Assembly (NCBI GenBank): GCA_964385465.1 | Contig: CAYLPJ010000005.1 | Coordinates: 80,741 to 144,740 of the forward strand | Length of the DNA: 64,000 nucleotides | Source of the DNA: CAYLPJ01 sp964385465 | GTDB lineage: Bacteria; Planctomycetota; Phycisphaerae; SM23-33 | Direction: 5' to 3' | Part shown: in pieces, positions 8,237 to 17,654 of the stretch | Numbering within the stretch: position 1 is the first letter of the stretch | Layout: every line of letters starts with the position of its first letter | Translations under genes and position numbers: made by a program | Notes under the pieces: generated by a model | What the model saw: only the letters and a program-made list of their open reading frames with translations | Database searches by the model: none | Told to the model about the DNA's origin: nothing

Positions 8237-11200
8237 CTACTTGCCCTTGCCCTCGGGGTTCTCGGCCCGGATGTGGCGGATGATCAGCGGCAGCTCGCTG
8301 TCGTGGATCCAGCCTTTGCGCTTGGCGGCCATGCGGCGGACGAGCGCGGGGACCTTGCTGTGGGCGAGGGTCTTCAGCGGCTTGAGCCTGCGGGAATCGT
8401 GGCAGTCGAGGCAGCGGACCTCGAACGCCTCGGCCGGCGCGGCGATGGGTTTCTTCAGCCGCGCGGCGATCTCCTTGGCCAGCTTCGCCGAGGCGACGGC
8501 GTCGTAGCCTGGCAGGTCGTCCTCGCCGGGGATGTTGTCCCACTGGGCGCCGAGGTCGACCCACTCGACGAAGAGGCGTTTCTCCTCGTCGCTCAGCGGT
8601 TTGCCCGGGGGCATCCGCTTGATCGGCTTCTTGTAGGGGTTGCGGACGTCGGTGAACGTCAGCTTCCGCCCCCATAGCCGCCAGATCAGCGGGCTGTACT
8701 TCGCCGCTCCGGAGATCACCAGCGTCCCCACCCGGTTGGGCGGGGCCTGGAGCAGGGACTCGTAGGCGTGGTTGAAGAACGCCCCGTTGATGGCCCGGCC
8801 GGTGTGCCCGCTGCGGTGGAAGACCAGCTCGAAGCCCGGCCTCAGGTCCAGCCCGCCGGCGGGCTCCTTCTTCCGCCCGTCGTGGCAGGGGGAGCAGCGC
8901 CGGGCGATGATGGGCATGATGTCGCGGCGGAAGTCGACGGTGCGCCGCTGCTGGGGCGGGGGCGCGACGAAATCCGCCGGGCGCTGCATGGCCAGGCAGT
9001 CGGTGTTGGGCAGGGCCTGCTCGCGGTCCTCGTGGCAGCCGACGCACATCCGCGTCTCGCCCGGGCGGACCCACGTCCACGTCAACTGCGTCTCGATCGC
9101 CATCCCGTTGGCGTCCAGCGTCTGGAGGCTCAGCACCGTGTCGGCGGGTACCTCGATGTTGAACGAGCCGTCGGCCTCCACCGGCGCGTAGCCGACGATC
9201 CGCTTCTGCTCGAAGTTGTTCCCCCCGTTGCTGCCCGAGCCGAAGCTCATCTGGAGCATGTCGATCACGATCGGCTTGTGATACCGCCGGTCCGTGTCCT
9301 CCACGCCGAAGCCTTCGGTCACCCGCACGCCCGCGATCTCCCCGGGCTTCGCCGGGGGGAGGCGCCCGACCGTAGCGTACTTGCTCTGGTCCGCCCGGTC
9401 GTTGAGGTAGGCGTTGACGCAGAACATCACGCCGGTCTTGCGTCCGGGGATGACCATCCGCGGGACGACCGGCGGGGTGGGCCTCTCGCAGATCGCCAGC
9501 GGGTCGTAGTCCTGGCTGGCGGGGTCGTCGAAGAGCAGCCGCCCGGGCCGGCCCGCGTCGAAGTCGAAGACGTACAGCCCCAGCCGCGGGTCCTCGGCGG
9601 GGTCCTCCCGCAGCAGGGCCGTGCACCGCCCGGGCGAGTAGGCCACCAGCATCCCGCCGCCTGGCAGCGGGTAGGGCGAGGCGTACCGCCCGGCGAGGTT
9701 GTGGCCGCTGAAGACGATCCCCGGCGTGAGCACCTCGCGGGTGGTCAGCGGTTTGCGGGGGTGGACGGCCGTCAGCGAGCCGCCGTTGTACATGCGGTGG
9801 CCGGCGGTCTCGACGAACACGACGCGCCCGTCGGCGAGCTGCTGGGGGTAGCCCATGGTGCGGCTCATGCGGTCGGCGCGGGCGTCGTTGCCGGTGAACA
9901 GGTTGAAGCCGGTCCCGTCTGGCAGGACGGTGCAGAGCGAGAAGTTCCCCGCGACGCCCTCGTGGTCTCCGTGGTGCTGCCAACTGTTGAACAGCACCCG
10001 CCCGTCGTCCATGACGATGCCGTGCGTGTCGCTGCTGAGGTTGAAGCTCAGCCGCTCGACGTTCGAGCCGTCGGCATCGCAGGCGTGCAGCAGCGGCGGG
10101 CGGTCCCGGTCGTACTCGTCGCGGAAGGGCACGTTGTTGCTGCTGAACAGGATGCGCCCGTCGGGCAGGTAGTACGGGTCGAAGCAGTCGCCGTGGTCGC
10201 GGGTGATCTGCCGCAACCCCGTCCCGTCGACGGTCATCTCGTAGACGTTCCACCGCCGGCCCTTGCCCGGCCGGCGGGCCGAGAAGATCACTCTCCGCCC
10301 GTCGTAGGACAGGTCCGGGTTGATCGCCGCGGCGAAGTGCTCGCCGGTCAGGTCCGTGACCTTCCCCCCCGCGCCGGCGGGGATGAGCGTCGCGAGGTTG
10401 CTCCTGTTCGGCCGGCGGACGATGCGGAACTGCTCGCCGTGCAGCCCGCTCCGCCCGCCCCTGCCGTGGGGAACCTGCACGAAGACCAGCCCCTCGACGC
10501 CCTCGAGCGGTCCCGGCGCGGCCTTGGCAGAGGCCTTCCGCACGCGGGGCAGCTTCGCCGGCGTCGGCCCGAGGTTTTCGGTCACCGTCACCTCGTAGCT
10601 ACGCCAGCGCTCGATCGTCACCGACAGCGGCCAGCGACCGGACTTGCTCGCCGCCGACTTGACCAGCAGCAGGTTGCCGCCCGCCTTCAGCGTCACCGGC
10701 AGGCGGAGGAGCTCGGGGCGGTACGCCCGGCGGTGCCACTTGCGGACGACGATCCGCTCGCCGTTGAGGAACGCCCGGACCGGCGGGCGGGCGTGGATCA
10801 TCAGCTCGGCCGGGCCGGCGTCGTCGGCGCCGACGTCGAGGACCGCCGCGTGGTACATCCCCGCGAAGCCCATCTTGCCGGGGTGAAGATTCAGCGACCG
10901 CCCGCCCTCGACCTTCCGCCAGGGCCATTTCTGCTTGCCCTCGACGACCGGTTTGGAGAAGTCGATCGTCGCCCGCTTCTCGACGGCGTAGGGCTTGTCC
11001 ACGGGGTGCTTGTTCTTCCAGCGGATGGGGAACGGCCCGAGGCGGTGCCAGCCCGTCACGGCCAGGGCCGGGGCGACGTCTTCCGGCAGGTGGTACCGGA
11101 CGGTATAGGTCCCGGGCACCAGGCGGACGGCCTGGCCCTGGTAGCCGGTCATCAGGTACGTCTCGCCGTGGTAGAGCTTCTGCGGGACGCTGCCGGCGGT

Positions 11201-11584
11201 CTCCTTGCCCGTCACCTCCGCGAAGCGGAAACAGCCCGTCGGGACGATGGCGGCCCGGTCCTTCGGGACGGTGATCTCCTGGGCGACCCACCCGGACGGG
11301 AAGCCCACGCGGACCTCGTAAGTGCCCGGGGGCGTCTGGACGAACGAACCGATCCGCGTCCGCCGCAGGCACCGCTTGCCTTTGTACACGGCCAGGAGGG
11401 TCTGCACGTCCTTATCGAGCCCGGCCGGGTGAACGTACACCCCCGGCCCGCGGCGTCGGGCGAGCTTCTCGAGGCGCTGTCGCTCGTCCGGCTTGCGGGA
11501 GGGTTTCTCCTTCGGCGCGGCGGTTGCCGCCGCCGCGGCGAGCAGTGTCACCAGGATGGCGAATGGGATGGGTCTGGCGTGCAT
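8237..11584 (-). CDS. Secreted triheme cytochrome, HZS alpha-like
   Basis: 1115-aa exported protein (signal peptide about 1-22, PIPFAILVTLLAAAAATAA). Residues 40-330 look like beta-sandwich domains. Residues about 395-700 form a TolB/PD40-like propeller (DLSYDGRRVIFSAR, YYLPDGRILFSSNN). Three c-type heme motifs follow: CVGCH (847-851), CSPCH (897-901) and CLDCH (1058-1062). This order, propeller then heme domain, matches the hydrazine synthase alpha middle-domain family found in many planctomycetes. It ends the three-gene cytochrome operon, 21 bp behind the YVTN-MauG gene, with AAGGAC 9 nt before the ATG. Expected to act in the periplasm in electron transfer or redox catalysis; the substrate is unknown. 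Anammox-type hydrazine synthesis is not implied by homology alone. Confidence 0.8.
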   Translation of the reverse strand: MHARPIPFAILVTLLAAAAATAAPKEKPSRKPDERQRLEKLARRRGPGVYVHPAGLDKDVQTLLAVYKGKRCLRRTRIGSFVQTPPGTYEVRVGFPSGWVAQEITVPKDRAAIVPTGCFRFAEVTGKETAGSVPQKLYHGETYLMTGYQGQAVRLVPGTYTVRYHLPEDVAPALAVTGWHRLGPFPIRWKNKHPVDKPYAVEKRATIDFSKPVVEGKQKWPWRKVEGGRSLNLHPGKMGFAGMYHAAVLDVGADDAGPAELMIHARPPVRAFLNGERIVVRKWHRRAYRPELLRLPVTLKAGGNLLLVKSAASKSGRWPLSVTIERWRSYEVTVTENLGPTPAKLPRVRKASAKAAPGPLEGVEGLVFVQVPHGRGGRSGLHGEQFRIVRRPNRSNLATLIPAGAGGKVTDLTGEHFAAAINPDLSYDGRRVIFSARRPGKGRRWNVYEMTVDGTGLRQITRDHGDCFDPYYLPDGRILFSSNNVPFRDEYDRDRPPLLHACDADGSNVERLSFNLSSDTHGIVMDDGRVLFNSWQHHGDHEGVAGNFSLCTVLPDGTGFNLFTGNDARADRMSRTMGYPQQLADGRVVFVETAGHRMYNGGSLTAVHPRKPLTTREVLTPGIVFSGHNLAGRYASPYPLPGGGMLVAYSPGRCTALLREDPAEDPRLGLYVFDFDAGRPGRLLFDDPASQDYDPLAICERPTPPVVPRMVIPGRKTGVMFCVNAYLNDRADQSKYATVGRLPPAKPGEIAGVRVTEGFGVEDTDRRYHKPIVIDMLQMSFGSGSNGGNNFEQKRIVGYAPVEADGSFNIEVPADTVLSLQTLDANGMAIETQLTWTWVRPGETRMCVGCHEDREQALPNTDCLAMQRPADFVAPPPQQRRTVDFRRDIMPIIARRCSPCHDGRKKEPAGGLDLRPGFELVFHRSGHTGRAINGAFFNHAYESLLQAPPNRVGTLVISGAAKYSPLIWRLWGRKLTFTDVRNPYKKPIKRMPPGKPLSDEEKRLFVEWVDLGAQWDNIPGEDDLPGYDAVASAKLAKEIAARLKKPIAAPAEAFEVRCLDCHDSRRLKPLKTLAHSKVPALVRRMAAKRKGWIHDSELPLIIRHIRAENPEGKGK

Positions 11585-11605
11585 CGTGTTCGTCCTTGCG
11601 GGGCT

Positions 11606-13543
11606 CTACAGCGATTCGAGAAACGCCACCAGGTCGGCGAGCTCTTTCTTGCTCAGCGTGCTCGTCGTCCCGTGCCGGTCGTCGCGGTTGTGGGTGGTCA
11701 GCACGTCCATCAGCGTCGCGGCCCGCCCGTCGTGGAGGTACGGCCCGGTGCGGTACAGCTCCAGCAGCGACGGCGTGTCGAACTCGCGGTCCTTGTTGCC
11801 CGGCAGCTCCCGGCCCGTGCGCGTGCCGACGTCGTAGCTCCGAAGGTCCGTGTACAGGGGGGCGGGGTGGCAGGTATCGCAGGCGGCCTTCTCGAAGGCC
11901 TTCCTGCCGCGCCGGGCGGCGGCGTCGGGCCTGCCCTCGCCGTCGCGGTGCAGCGGGCTGGGAATGTGCCCGACGGACCGCAGATAGGCCCCGACGGCCT
12001 CCAGCTCGTCGCGGCGGGGCTGGACGAACTGGATGAACACGAAGCCCTTCTCGACGGCGACCTCCATGCTGGCCCGCACGCCCATGGCCATCGCGGGGGG
12101 GGTCTCGTGGGAGCCGACGAGGCTCTTGGCGTTCTTGGGATTGGTCTGCCCGTCGTTGAGCAGGTCCCAGTTCACCCCGTCGGCGCGGGTGCGCGGGTGA
12201 CAGCTCGTGCAACTGACCCACTGCTGGAAGCAGTGCCGGGCGTCGTGGAACAGGAACTCGCCCCGGCGGACCCGCGTCATCTTCCCCGGGCCGCCGAGGC
12301 CGATCGTCCGCAGCAGCCGGCCCGTCCGGCCGTCCAGCACGCCGACGTCGTCGCTGAAGCGGTTGGCCACCCAGACCGTGCCCTCCCCGGGCCGGACCGC
12401 CACGCCGCAGGGCCCGAGCCCGCCGCAGTCGGCCCGCCGGACGACTTCGCCGGTCTCCCACAGGAAGCCGAGGTCCACGTGCAGCCGGGCCCGTTGGGTG
12501 TCGGAGGCCCGGTCGATCAGCCGGCGCAGCTTCGGCAGGTCCACGACCGAGACGCGATGGATGCCGCGATGGGCCACGTACAGGCTTCGCCCGTCGGGCG
12601 AGACGGCCACGCCGTGGGGGTTCGCCGCGCCGCTGGAGCAGTTGTCCAGCAGCACGGTGACCACCTCGCCGCCCTCGCCCGCCTCGCCACCCAGCGGCAG
12701 GATCGACAGGGCGTTCGTGTGCACCCAGCCCTGGTTGAGCTGGGAGGGCGTGATGTTGAAGTTCGGGCGCGAGTGCACGCTGAACGCCAGCTTGCCGTCC
12801 GGGGATACGCAGATGCCCTGGTTCAGCAGCATGGTCCCCGGCGAGCGGCGGCGCGCGAGGACCTTCCCGGCCGCGACGTCCACGACGGTGACCCGCGTGG
12901 TGAGGTCCGGGTCGGTCGCGGGGCCTTCGGCCAGCAGGTGGTTGACCAGCAGTCGCTTGCCGTCTGGTGTGACCGCCAGGTAGGTCGGCGTGCGGCCGAC
13001 GGGGATGCGTGCGGCCTCCTTGCGGGCGTGCAGGTCGATGACGGACACGTCGCCGCCGAGGTAGTTGGCGGCATAGGCCCGCTTGCCTGCGGGCCCGACG
13101 GCCACGCCGGTGGGCTCGAGGCCGACGGGGATGCGGGCGACGACCTTGCGGGCCTTGAGGTCCACGACGGCCAGGCGATGCTCGCCGGTCACCGCCACCA
13201 GTGCCAGCGGCTGGCGGGGGTGGCAGGCGACGCCGGTCGGCCGGGCGCCGACGCGGACCTCCGCGGCGACCTTGCCGGCCTCGGCATCGAGGATCGCCAC
13301 CGAGGAGGCCGTGCGGCAGGTCACGCAGGCCCATCGCCCGTCGTGCGAGAAGGCGACGCACTGGGGGGACTTGTAGGTCGGGGCGGGGTTGGCCTCGGGG
13401 TTGCGGGCGGCCTTGGTCGGGGCCTTGGAGCCGGGCCCGTCGGTCCGGGCCTTCTCGGCCGGGGCGGCGGCGGCCAGGGCGCAGAACAGACCGGCGGCCA
13501 GCAGGCCGGGTGGCGACGGCAGCGAACGGGTACGGCGCATCAT
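11606..13543 (-). CDS. YVTN beta-propeller fused to MauG-like diheme cytochrome
   Basis: 645-aa exported protein (signal peptide about 1-27). Residues about 50-430 are YVTN-type propeller blades (GRWACVTCRTASSVAILDAE, PTGVAVGPAGKRAYAANYLG, GVAVSPDGRSLYVAHRG). Residues 430-645 form a diheme cytochrome of the MauG/CCP type, with CTSCH (445-449) and CDTCH (555-559) followed by YLHDGRAATLMDVL, a family hallmark. The middle gene of the operon, 28 bp after the HEAT-containing protein and 21 bp before the triheme protein; GAGG lies 8 nt before the ATG. The architecture matches a fusion of hydrazine synthase beta (seven-bladed propeller) and gamma (diheme CCP-like), although YVTN-MauG fusions are also known outside that complex. 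Function here is inferred only as periplasmic redox. Confidence 0.82.
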   Translation of the reverse strand: MMRRTRSLPSPPGLLAAGLFCALAAAAPAEKARTDGPGSKAPTKAARNPEANPAPTYKSPQCVAFSHDGRWACVTCRTASSVAILDAEAGKVAAEVRVGARPTGVACHPRQPLALVAVTGEHRLAVVDLKARKVVARIPVGLEPTGVAVGPAGKRAYAANYLGGDVSVIDLHARKEAARIPVGRTPTYLAVTPDGKRLLVNHLLAEGPATDPDLTTRVTVVDVAAGKVLARRRSPGTMLLNQGICVSPDGKLAFSVHSRPNFNITPSQLNQGWVHTNALSILPLGGEAGEGGEVVTVLLDNCSSGAANPHGVAVSPDGRSLYVAHRGIHRVSVVDLPKLRRLIDRASDTQRARLHVDLGFLWETGEVVRRADCGGLGPCGVAVRPGEGTVWVANRFSDDVGVLDGRTGRLLRTIGLGGPGKMTRVRRGEFLFHDARHCFQQWVSCTSCHPRTRADGVNWDLLNDGQTNPKNAKSLVGSHETPPAMAMGVRASMEVAVEKGFVFIQFVQPRRDELEAVGAYLRSVGHIPSPLHRDGEGRPDAAARRGRKAFEKAACDTCHPAPLYTDLRSYDVGTRTGRELPGNKDREFDTPSLLELYRTGPYLHDGRAATLMDVLTTHNRDDRHGTTSTLSKKELADLVAFLESL

Positions 13544-13571
13544 AGGTGCATCCTCATGGCGTCGGGGCGTG

Positions 13572-16500
13572 TCAGTTGTTCAACCCCGGTCGCGGGCGGG
13601 AGGCCCGGCGGCAGGCGCGGGCGAGGACGCGGCGGGTGGCGACCTCGGGATAGGCCTCGGCCAGGGGGCGCAGGGCGGGCAGGTCGGCCGGGCGGGCGAG
13701 CATCGCCAACGCGCGGGCGGAGGAGTGGCGGACGTCCACGGCATTGTCGAGGTTCCCCACGGCCGCCAGGAGGGCGGGCACGGCCCGGCGGTCGCCGAGC
13801 CGGCCGAGGGCGAACGCCGCCGCGGCGCGGCAGCAGGGGGTCATGGCATCGTGGACGAAGACATTCGGCGGGTCCGGCCGACCGAAGGAGGCCTCCGGCT
13901 GGCCGGCGGCAAGCATGTCGATCAGCGCGTCGGCGGCGGGTCGCCCGCCGAGCCGCCCGAGCGCCCGGGCGAGGTAGAAGCACACCCAGCTCCGCTTGCG
14001 CCCGGGCGGCGTGCGGCGATAGCGGTCGAGGGCGGCGAGGAGTCTCGGCGCATCGGCGGGGTCTTCGGCGACGACCGACAGCAGTTGTGCGGCCCGGGCC
14101 TCGGGGGAGGGCGGCTTGACGGAGACGGCCGGCGGGGTGGCGGCCACGGCCTGTCGCAGGGCGGGCCAGCCGGGCGGGGCGTTGGCGTCGCCGAGGGCGG
14201 CCAGGCAGGCGTCGACGACGTTGGCGGCCCGCTCGCCCCGGCGGACGACGCGCGCGACCAGCCGCTCATAGCCGTCGCGCCGCAGCAGGAGGCCGCGGTC
14301 GGGGTCGATCGGCACCGAGCGGAGGGCATGCGGCGCCAGCGGGCGGACGGCCGCGGACTCCATTCGATCCAGCGCCTCCAGGATGCGGAAGTGCAGCACG
14401 GAGCTGTGGCAGCCCATCAGCCAGGCGTGGTCGCCCGTGCGGCGCGAGTAGTGCCAGAATCCCGCCAGCTTGCCGAAGGCCGCCACCAGGGCGGCCTCGG
14501 CCTCGGCGCCGCCGATCCGCCCCATCGCCTCGGCGGCGGTCGCGGCGAGGTACACGTCGCGCTGCCAGTGCCCCAGCTCGTGGAAGCCCTTGCCCTTGCT
14601 CCGGACGCCGCCGAGGTTGCCCGCCAGGACGCCGGCGAGCAGCTCGACGGCGCCTGCGTCGCCGAGATGCCCCAGCGACCGCATCGCCGCCATGGCCAGC
14701 CGGAGGTCCCCGCCGTCGTCCGCGGCGACCCGCCGCCGCAAGGCCTCCGCCGCGGCCTTGCCCCCGATCCGCCCCAGGGCCGCCGCCGCGTCGATCCGCT
14801 CACCGGCCCGGCCGGCTTGCAGGCGTTCGACGAGCGCCGCCTCGACGCCGGCCCAGCCTTCGCGCTCCAGCCAGGCGCGCCACGCGTCGGCGGCGTCGCC
14901 ACGGCGGGCTCGCGGGGCCGTGGCGTCGAACGCGCCCCGCCGGCCGGTCAGCCCCCGCAGCGCCACGGCGGCGGCTTGCGCGACCGGGGGGGATGCGTCG
15001 GTCAGCGCGGCGATCAGCGGCGGGACGGAAGCCCGGCGGCCGCAGGATGCCAGCGCCAGCGCCGCGTTCATCCGCGCGGGGGCGGCGGGGTCCTCCAGGG
15101 CCTGCTCCAGCGCCTCGGCCGCGGCGGCATCGCGCCGCAGCGCCAGCAGGCGTGCCGCGGAGACGCGCGCGGCCTCGTCGCCGGCGGCGAGGCGGTCGAG
15201 CAGTTCGCCGGTCGCGGCCTCGGGGCCGATGGCGGCGGCCTCGCGGAAGCGGTCGAGCTGGAGGTTCAGCACCCCGCCGTTGGCGGCGTTGTTTCCACGG
15301 AACTCGTGAGGGCGGCCTCGCCCGAGCGCGCGGACCGGCGGGGCGGTCGTGGCCAGCACGGGCTTGTCCGTGGCGGGGGCGGCCTGGCGGGGGCTGTGGC
15401 AGCCGACGCAGCTCCGCCGTTCGCCGGGGCGGACGTAGATCCAGGACAGTTCGTTGATGACGGCGCGGCCTTCGGCGTCCACGGCCTGGATCGCCAGCGC
15501 CCGGTCGGCGGGGACCTCGGCGTAGAACGACCCGTCGGCGGCGAGGGGCACGGTGCCCAGCTCGATCGCCCGCACGCCGATGTGGCAGTAGGGGTGCTTC
15601 GCGGACCGCAGCGCCAGCGGCCGGCCCTCGTAGATGCGCACCGCCGCGATGCGGTCGACGTCCGCGGCGGTCTGCTTCGTGCGGAAGACGTTGCGGCAGA
15701 CGATCTCGCCGGTTGGCTCGCCGGCCTCGGGCGAGGGCGGCGCCGGGGGCGGGGTCATCGACGGCGCGATCCCGCCGGGCTTCGGTCGCGGGCCGAGGTA
15801 CGCCGGCGAGTGCACGGCGACCGTATCGCTTCGCAGCAGCCGCGTGACGCCGCCGGTGTGCAGATCGAGCACGGCGATCGCCGACCGCCCGGCGGCGGTG
15901 CACAGCAGCCGCCCGTCGGGCAGGGGGGCGATGTCGAACAGTTGCACGGCGGGGGTGATCTGCCTCGGCGGGTCGATCCCGCCGCGGGAGACGACCAGCC
16001 CGTGGGTGGACAGGCAGGCGACGCGCCCGTCCGGCAGCGGCGCGGGGCTGCCGTAGCCGAACTGCCGCAGCCAGGCGGCGTTGCCCTCGGCTGCCGGGCC
16101 GCGGTGGTAGGCGATGGCGTAGCGGTCGGCACCCATCAGCGCCACGCCGGCGGTGCCGTCGGGATGGACGAGGTGGATCTGCGTCTCGACCTTGGCGCGT
16201 TCGAGGAAGTTGTCGCAGCGGATGAAGGCGATCAGCCCCTCGGCGGTGACGCGCGGCTCGTTGTCGCCGACGATGTGGTGGGTCAGCGGGCGGATGTCCC
16301 CGCCGTTGGCATCCATCGTGAACAGGCTGCGGGCCAGATTGCCGTGGTACTCCTCCCGCGTGCCGATCCGCGTCGAGCTGAATACGATCCGCCCGTCCGG
16401 AAGCTCGGCGGGGTCGAAGTCGTGGAACGGCCCGTCGGTGAGCTGCCGCGGGCGACCGCCGCCGGCGCCCGTCGCGTAGACGTGGTGGAACGCCTCGCCC

Positions 16501-17438
16501 TCGCGGGCCATCGAGAACAGCACCCGCCGCCCGTCATAGGTGACCGTCGGCGAGCCGATCACGCCTCCGCCGGCGTCCAGCAGGACGCGCGGCTCGGCCT
16601 CGGGCCCGGCCGGGGCGAGGGCCATCAGCCTCCGCCCCAGAACGGACGGGCCCAGCGTGTCGAACTCCCGGTACGCCCGCGAGCCGGCGATCCGCCAGGC
16701 GCATTGCGGCGAGCGCGCCGAGCTCTCCGGCAGGCGACCGGCGAGGAACACCACCCCCGCAGGCCAGGGGAAGTTCGCGTCCGGCTCGGCCAGCCGACCG
16801 GCCGTGCGGCGGCCGGAAACGCCCGGGGAGACCGGCTCGGGATAGCTCACCGGGCCCCAGGGCTTCATGCCCGCCGCGCCGAGCGCGGCCGCCGGGGACC
16901 AGGCCGAGGCGTCGAACTCCGGCGAGCTCCAGCCGGTCTGCGGCGAGGTGGCGGCCCGCCAGGTCGCGTCGGTGGCCAGCCGGACGGTCCGGCCGCCGGG
17001 CAGGTCGATCCGCGCCGCCGCCAGGAGCCCGCCGGGGCCGCCGAGGTTCAGGCCCCGCACGGCCAGGACGTTGCGGCCCTTGCTCAGCAGGTGGGCGATG
17101 TCGTACCGCTCGACGCTCTGCCAGTACACCGCGTTGTAGCCGCTGTCGCCGCCGACGATCGAGCCGTTGACGTACAGTTCGTAGCCGTTGTCGGCCGTGA
17201 TCAGCACGCTGGCGGCCTCCGGCTTGGCCGGCAGGTCGAGGGCCCGGCGAAGGTAGCACGTTTCGGCCGCCTCGCCCCCGGCGGCGGTGGGGGCGTCCCA
17301 GATCCAGTGCGCCCGGCCGAGGTCGGGCAGGGGCACCCGGCGCTGTTTCTCCTCCGCCGTTGCCGGCCCCCCGCCGGCGGCCAGGGCAACGGCGGTCACG
17401 AAGGCCAGGAAGAGTCGCCTGCGCGGAGAGGTTCGCAT
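13572..17438 (-). CDS. Secreted monoheme HZS alpha-like protein with HEAT repeats
   Basis: 1288-aa exported protein and first gene of the cytochrome operon. The start at 17438 is chosen because it gives a clean signal peptide (MRTSPRRRLFLAFVTAVALA) and has GGAG 9 nt upstream; an in-frame ATG at 17612 has neither. Residues about 35-165 form a galactose-binding-like sandwich (ITADNGYELYVNGSIVGGD). Residues 290-640 form a TolB-like propeller (VTYDGRRVLFSMAR, AELPDGRIVFSSTR). One heme motif follows, CVGCH (677-681), in the context YVRPGERRSCVGCHSPRQ, almost the same as in the downstream triheme protein. Residues 720-1280 are HEAT repeats (LGRIGGKAAAEALRRRV and similar). It lacks the later hemes of its paralogue, the HEAT scaffold taking their place. 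Redox or docking role inferred. Confidence 0.78.
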   Translation of the reverse strand: MRTSPRRRLFLAFVTAVALAAGGGPATAEEKQRRVPLPDLGRAHWIWDAPTAAGGEAAETCYLRRALDLPAKPEAASVLITADNGYELYVNGSIVGGDSGYNAVYWQSVERYDIAHLLSKGRNVLAVRGLNLGGPGGLLAAARIDLPGGRTVRLATDATWRAATSPQTGWSSPEFDASAWSPAAALGAAGMKPWGPVSYPEPVSPGVSGRRTAGRLAEPDANFPWPAGVVFLAGRLPESSARSPQCAWRIAGSRAYREFDTLGPSVLGRRLMALAPAGPEAEPRVLLDAGGGVIGSPTVTYDGRRVLFSMAREGEAFHHVYATGAGGGRPRQLTDGPFHDFDPAELPDGRIVFSSTRIGTREEYHGNLARSLFTMDANGGDIRPLTHHIVGDNEPRVTAEGLIAFIRCDNFLERAKVETQIHLVHPDGTAGVALMGADRYAIAYHRGPAAEGNAAWLRQFGYGSPAPLPDGRVACLSTHGLVVSRGGIDPPRQITPAVQLFDIAPLPDGRLLCTAAGRSAIAVLDLHTGGVTRLLRSDTVAVHSPAYLGPRPKPGGIAPSMTPPPAPPSPEAGEPTGEIVCRNVFRTKQTAADVDRIAAVRIYEGRPLALRSAKHPYCHIGVRAIELGTVPLAADGSFYAEVPADRALAIQAVDAEGRAVINELSWIYVRPGERRSCVGCHSPRQAAPATDKPVLATTAPPVRALGRGRPHEFRGNNAANGGVLNLQLDRFREAAAIGPEAATGELLDRLAAGDEAARVSAARLLALRRDAAAAEALEQALEDPAAPARMNAALALASCGRRASVPPLIAALTDASPPVAQAAAVALRGLTGRRGAFDATAPRARRGDAADAWRAWLEREGWAGVEAALVERLQAGRAGERIDAAAALGRIGGKAAAEALRRRVAADDGGDLRLAMAAMRSLGHLGDAGAVELLAGVLAGNLGGVRSKGKGFHELGHWQRDVYLAATAAEAMGRIGGAEAEAALVAAFGKLAGFWHYSRRTGDHAWLMGCHSSVLHFRILEALDRMESAAVRPLAPHALRSVPIDPDRGLLLRRDGYERLVARVVRRGERAANVVDACLAALGDANAPPGWPALRQAVAATPPAVSVKPPSPEARAAQLLSVVAEDPADAPRLLAALDRYRRTPPGRKRSWVCFYLARALGRLGGRPAADALIDMLAAGQPEASFGRPDPPNVFVHDAMTPCCRAAAAFALGRLGDRRAVPALLAAVGNLDNAVDVRHSSARALAMLARPADLPALRPLAEAYPEVATRRVLARACRRASRPRPGLNN

Positions 17439-17477
17439 GGATAGCTCCAAAGACAGCCCGGGCAATTGCCGAAGATG

Positions 17478-17550
17478 AGCATACCCACTGTTCCCCCGGC
17501 GCGTCGAGGGGGCAGGAGTCCGGGCACGGCGGGCGGATGCATCGTATGCT
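17478..17550. promoter_or_regulatory. Divergent -10-like boxes
   Basis: Between the cytochrome operon (start 17438) and the PilX-like gene (start 17655), TATGCT occurs once on each strand: minus 17483-17478 and plus 17545-17550. Neither has a recognisable -35, so this is tentative. Confidence 0.3.
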
Positions 17551-17654
17551 TCCGTTGGCGGCTCGACAGGGAGCCCGGGGTAGGGGAAGAGCCGTTCGAG
17601 GGAGCGGATCACGATCCGCCCGCCGTCGACGAAGGGAAGGCAAGGAGAAGTGCG

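Noticed and set aside
8768..14119. A 1783-residue plus-strand open frame across the cytochrome operon, and many similar long antisense frames
   Set aside because: It is antisense to three genes with clear domains and start signals; in such GC-rich DNA stops are rare on the opposite strand. The translation is a Gly/Val/Arg/Asp-rich string with no motif.
8237..17438. Calling the operon a true anammox hydrazine synthase
   Set aside because: Homology is at the domain-order level only; the alpha-like proteins carry extra or missing hemes and HEAT repeats, and no other anammox gene is present.
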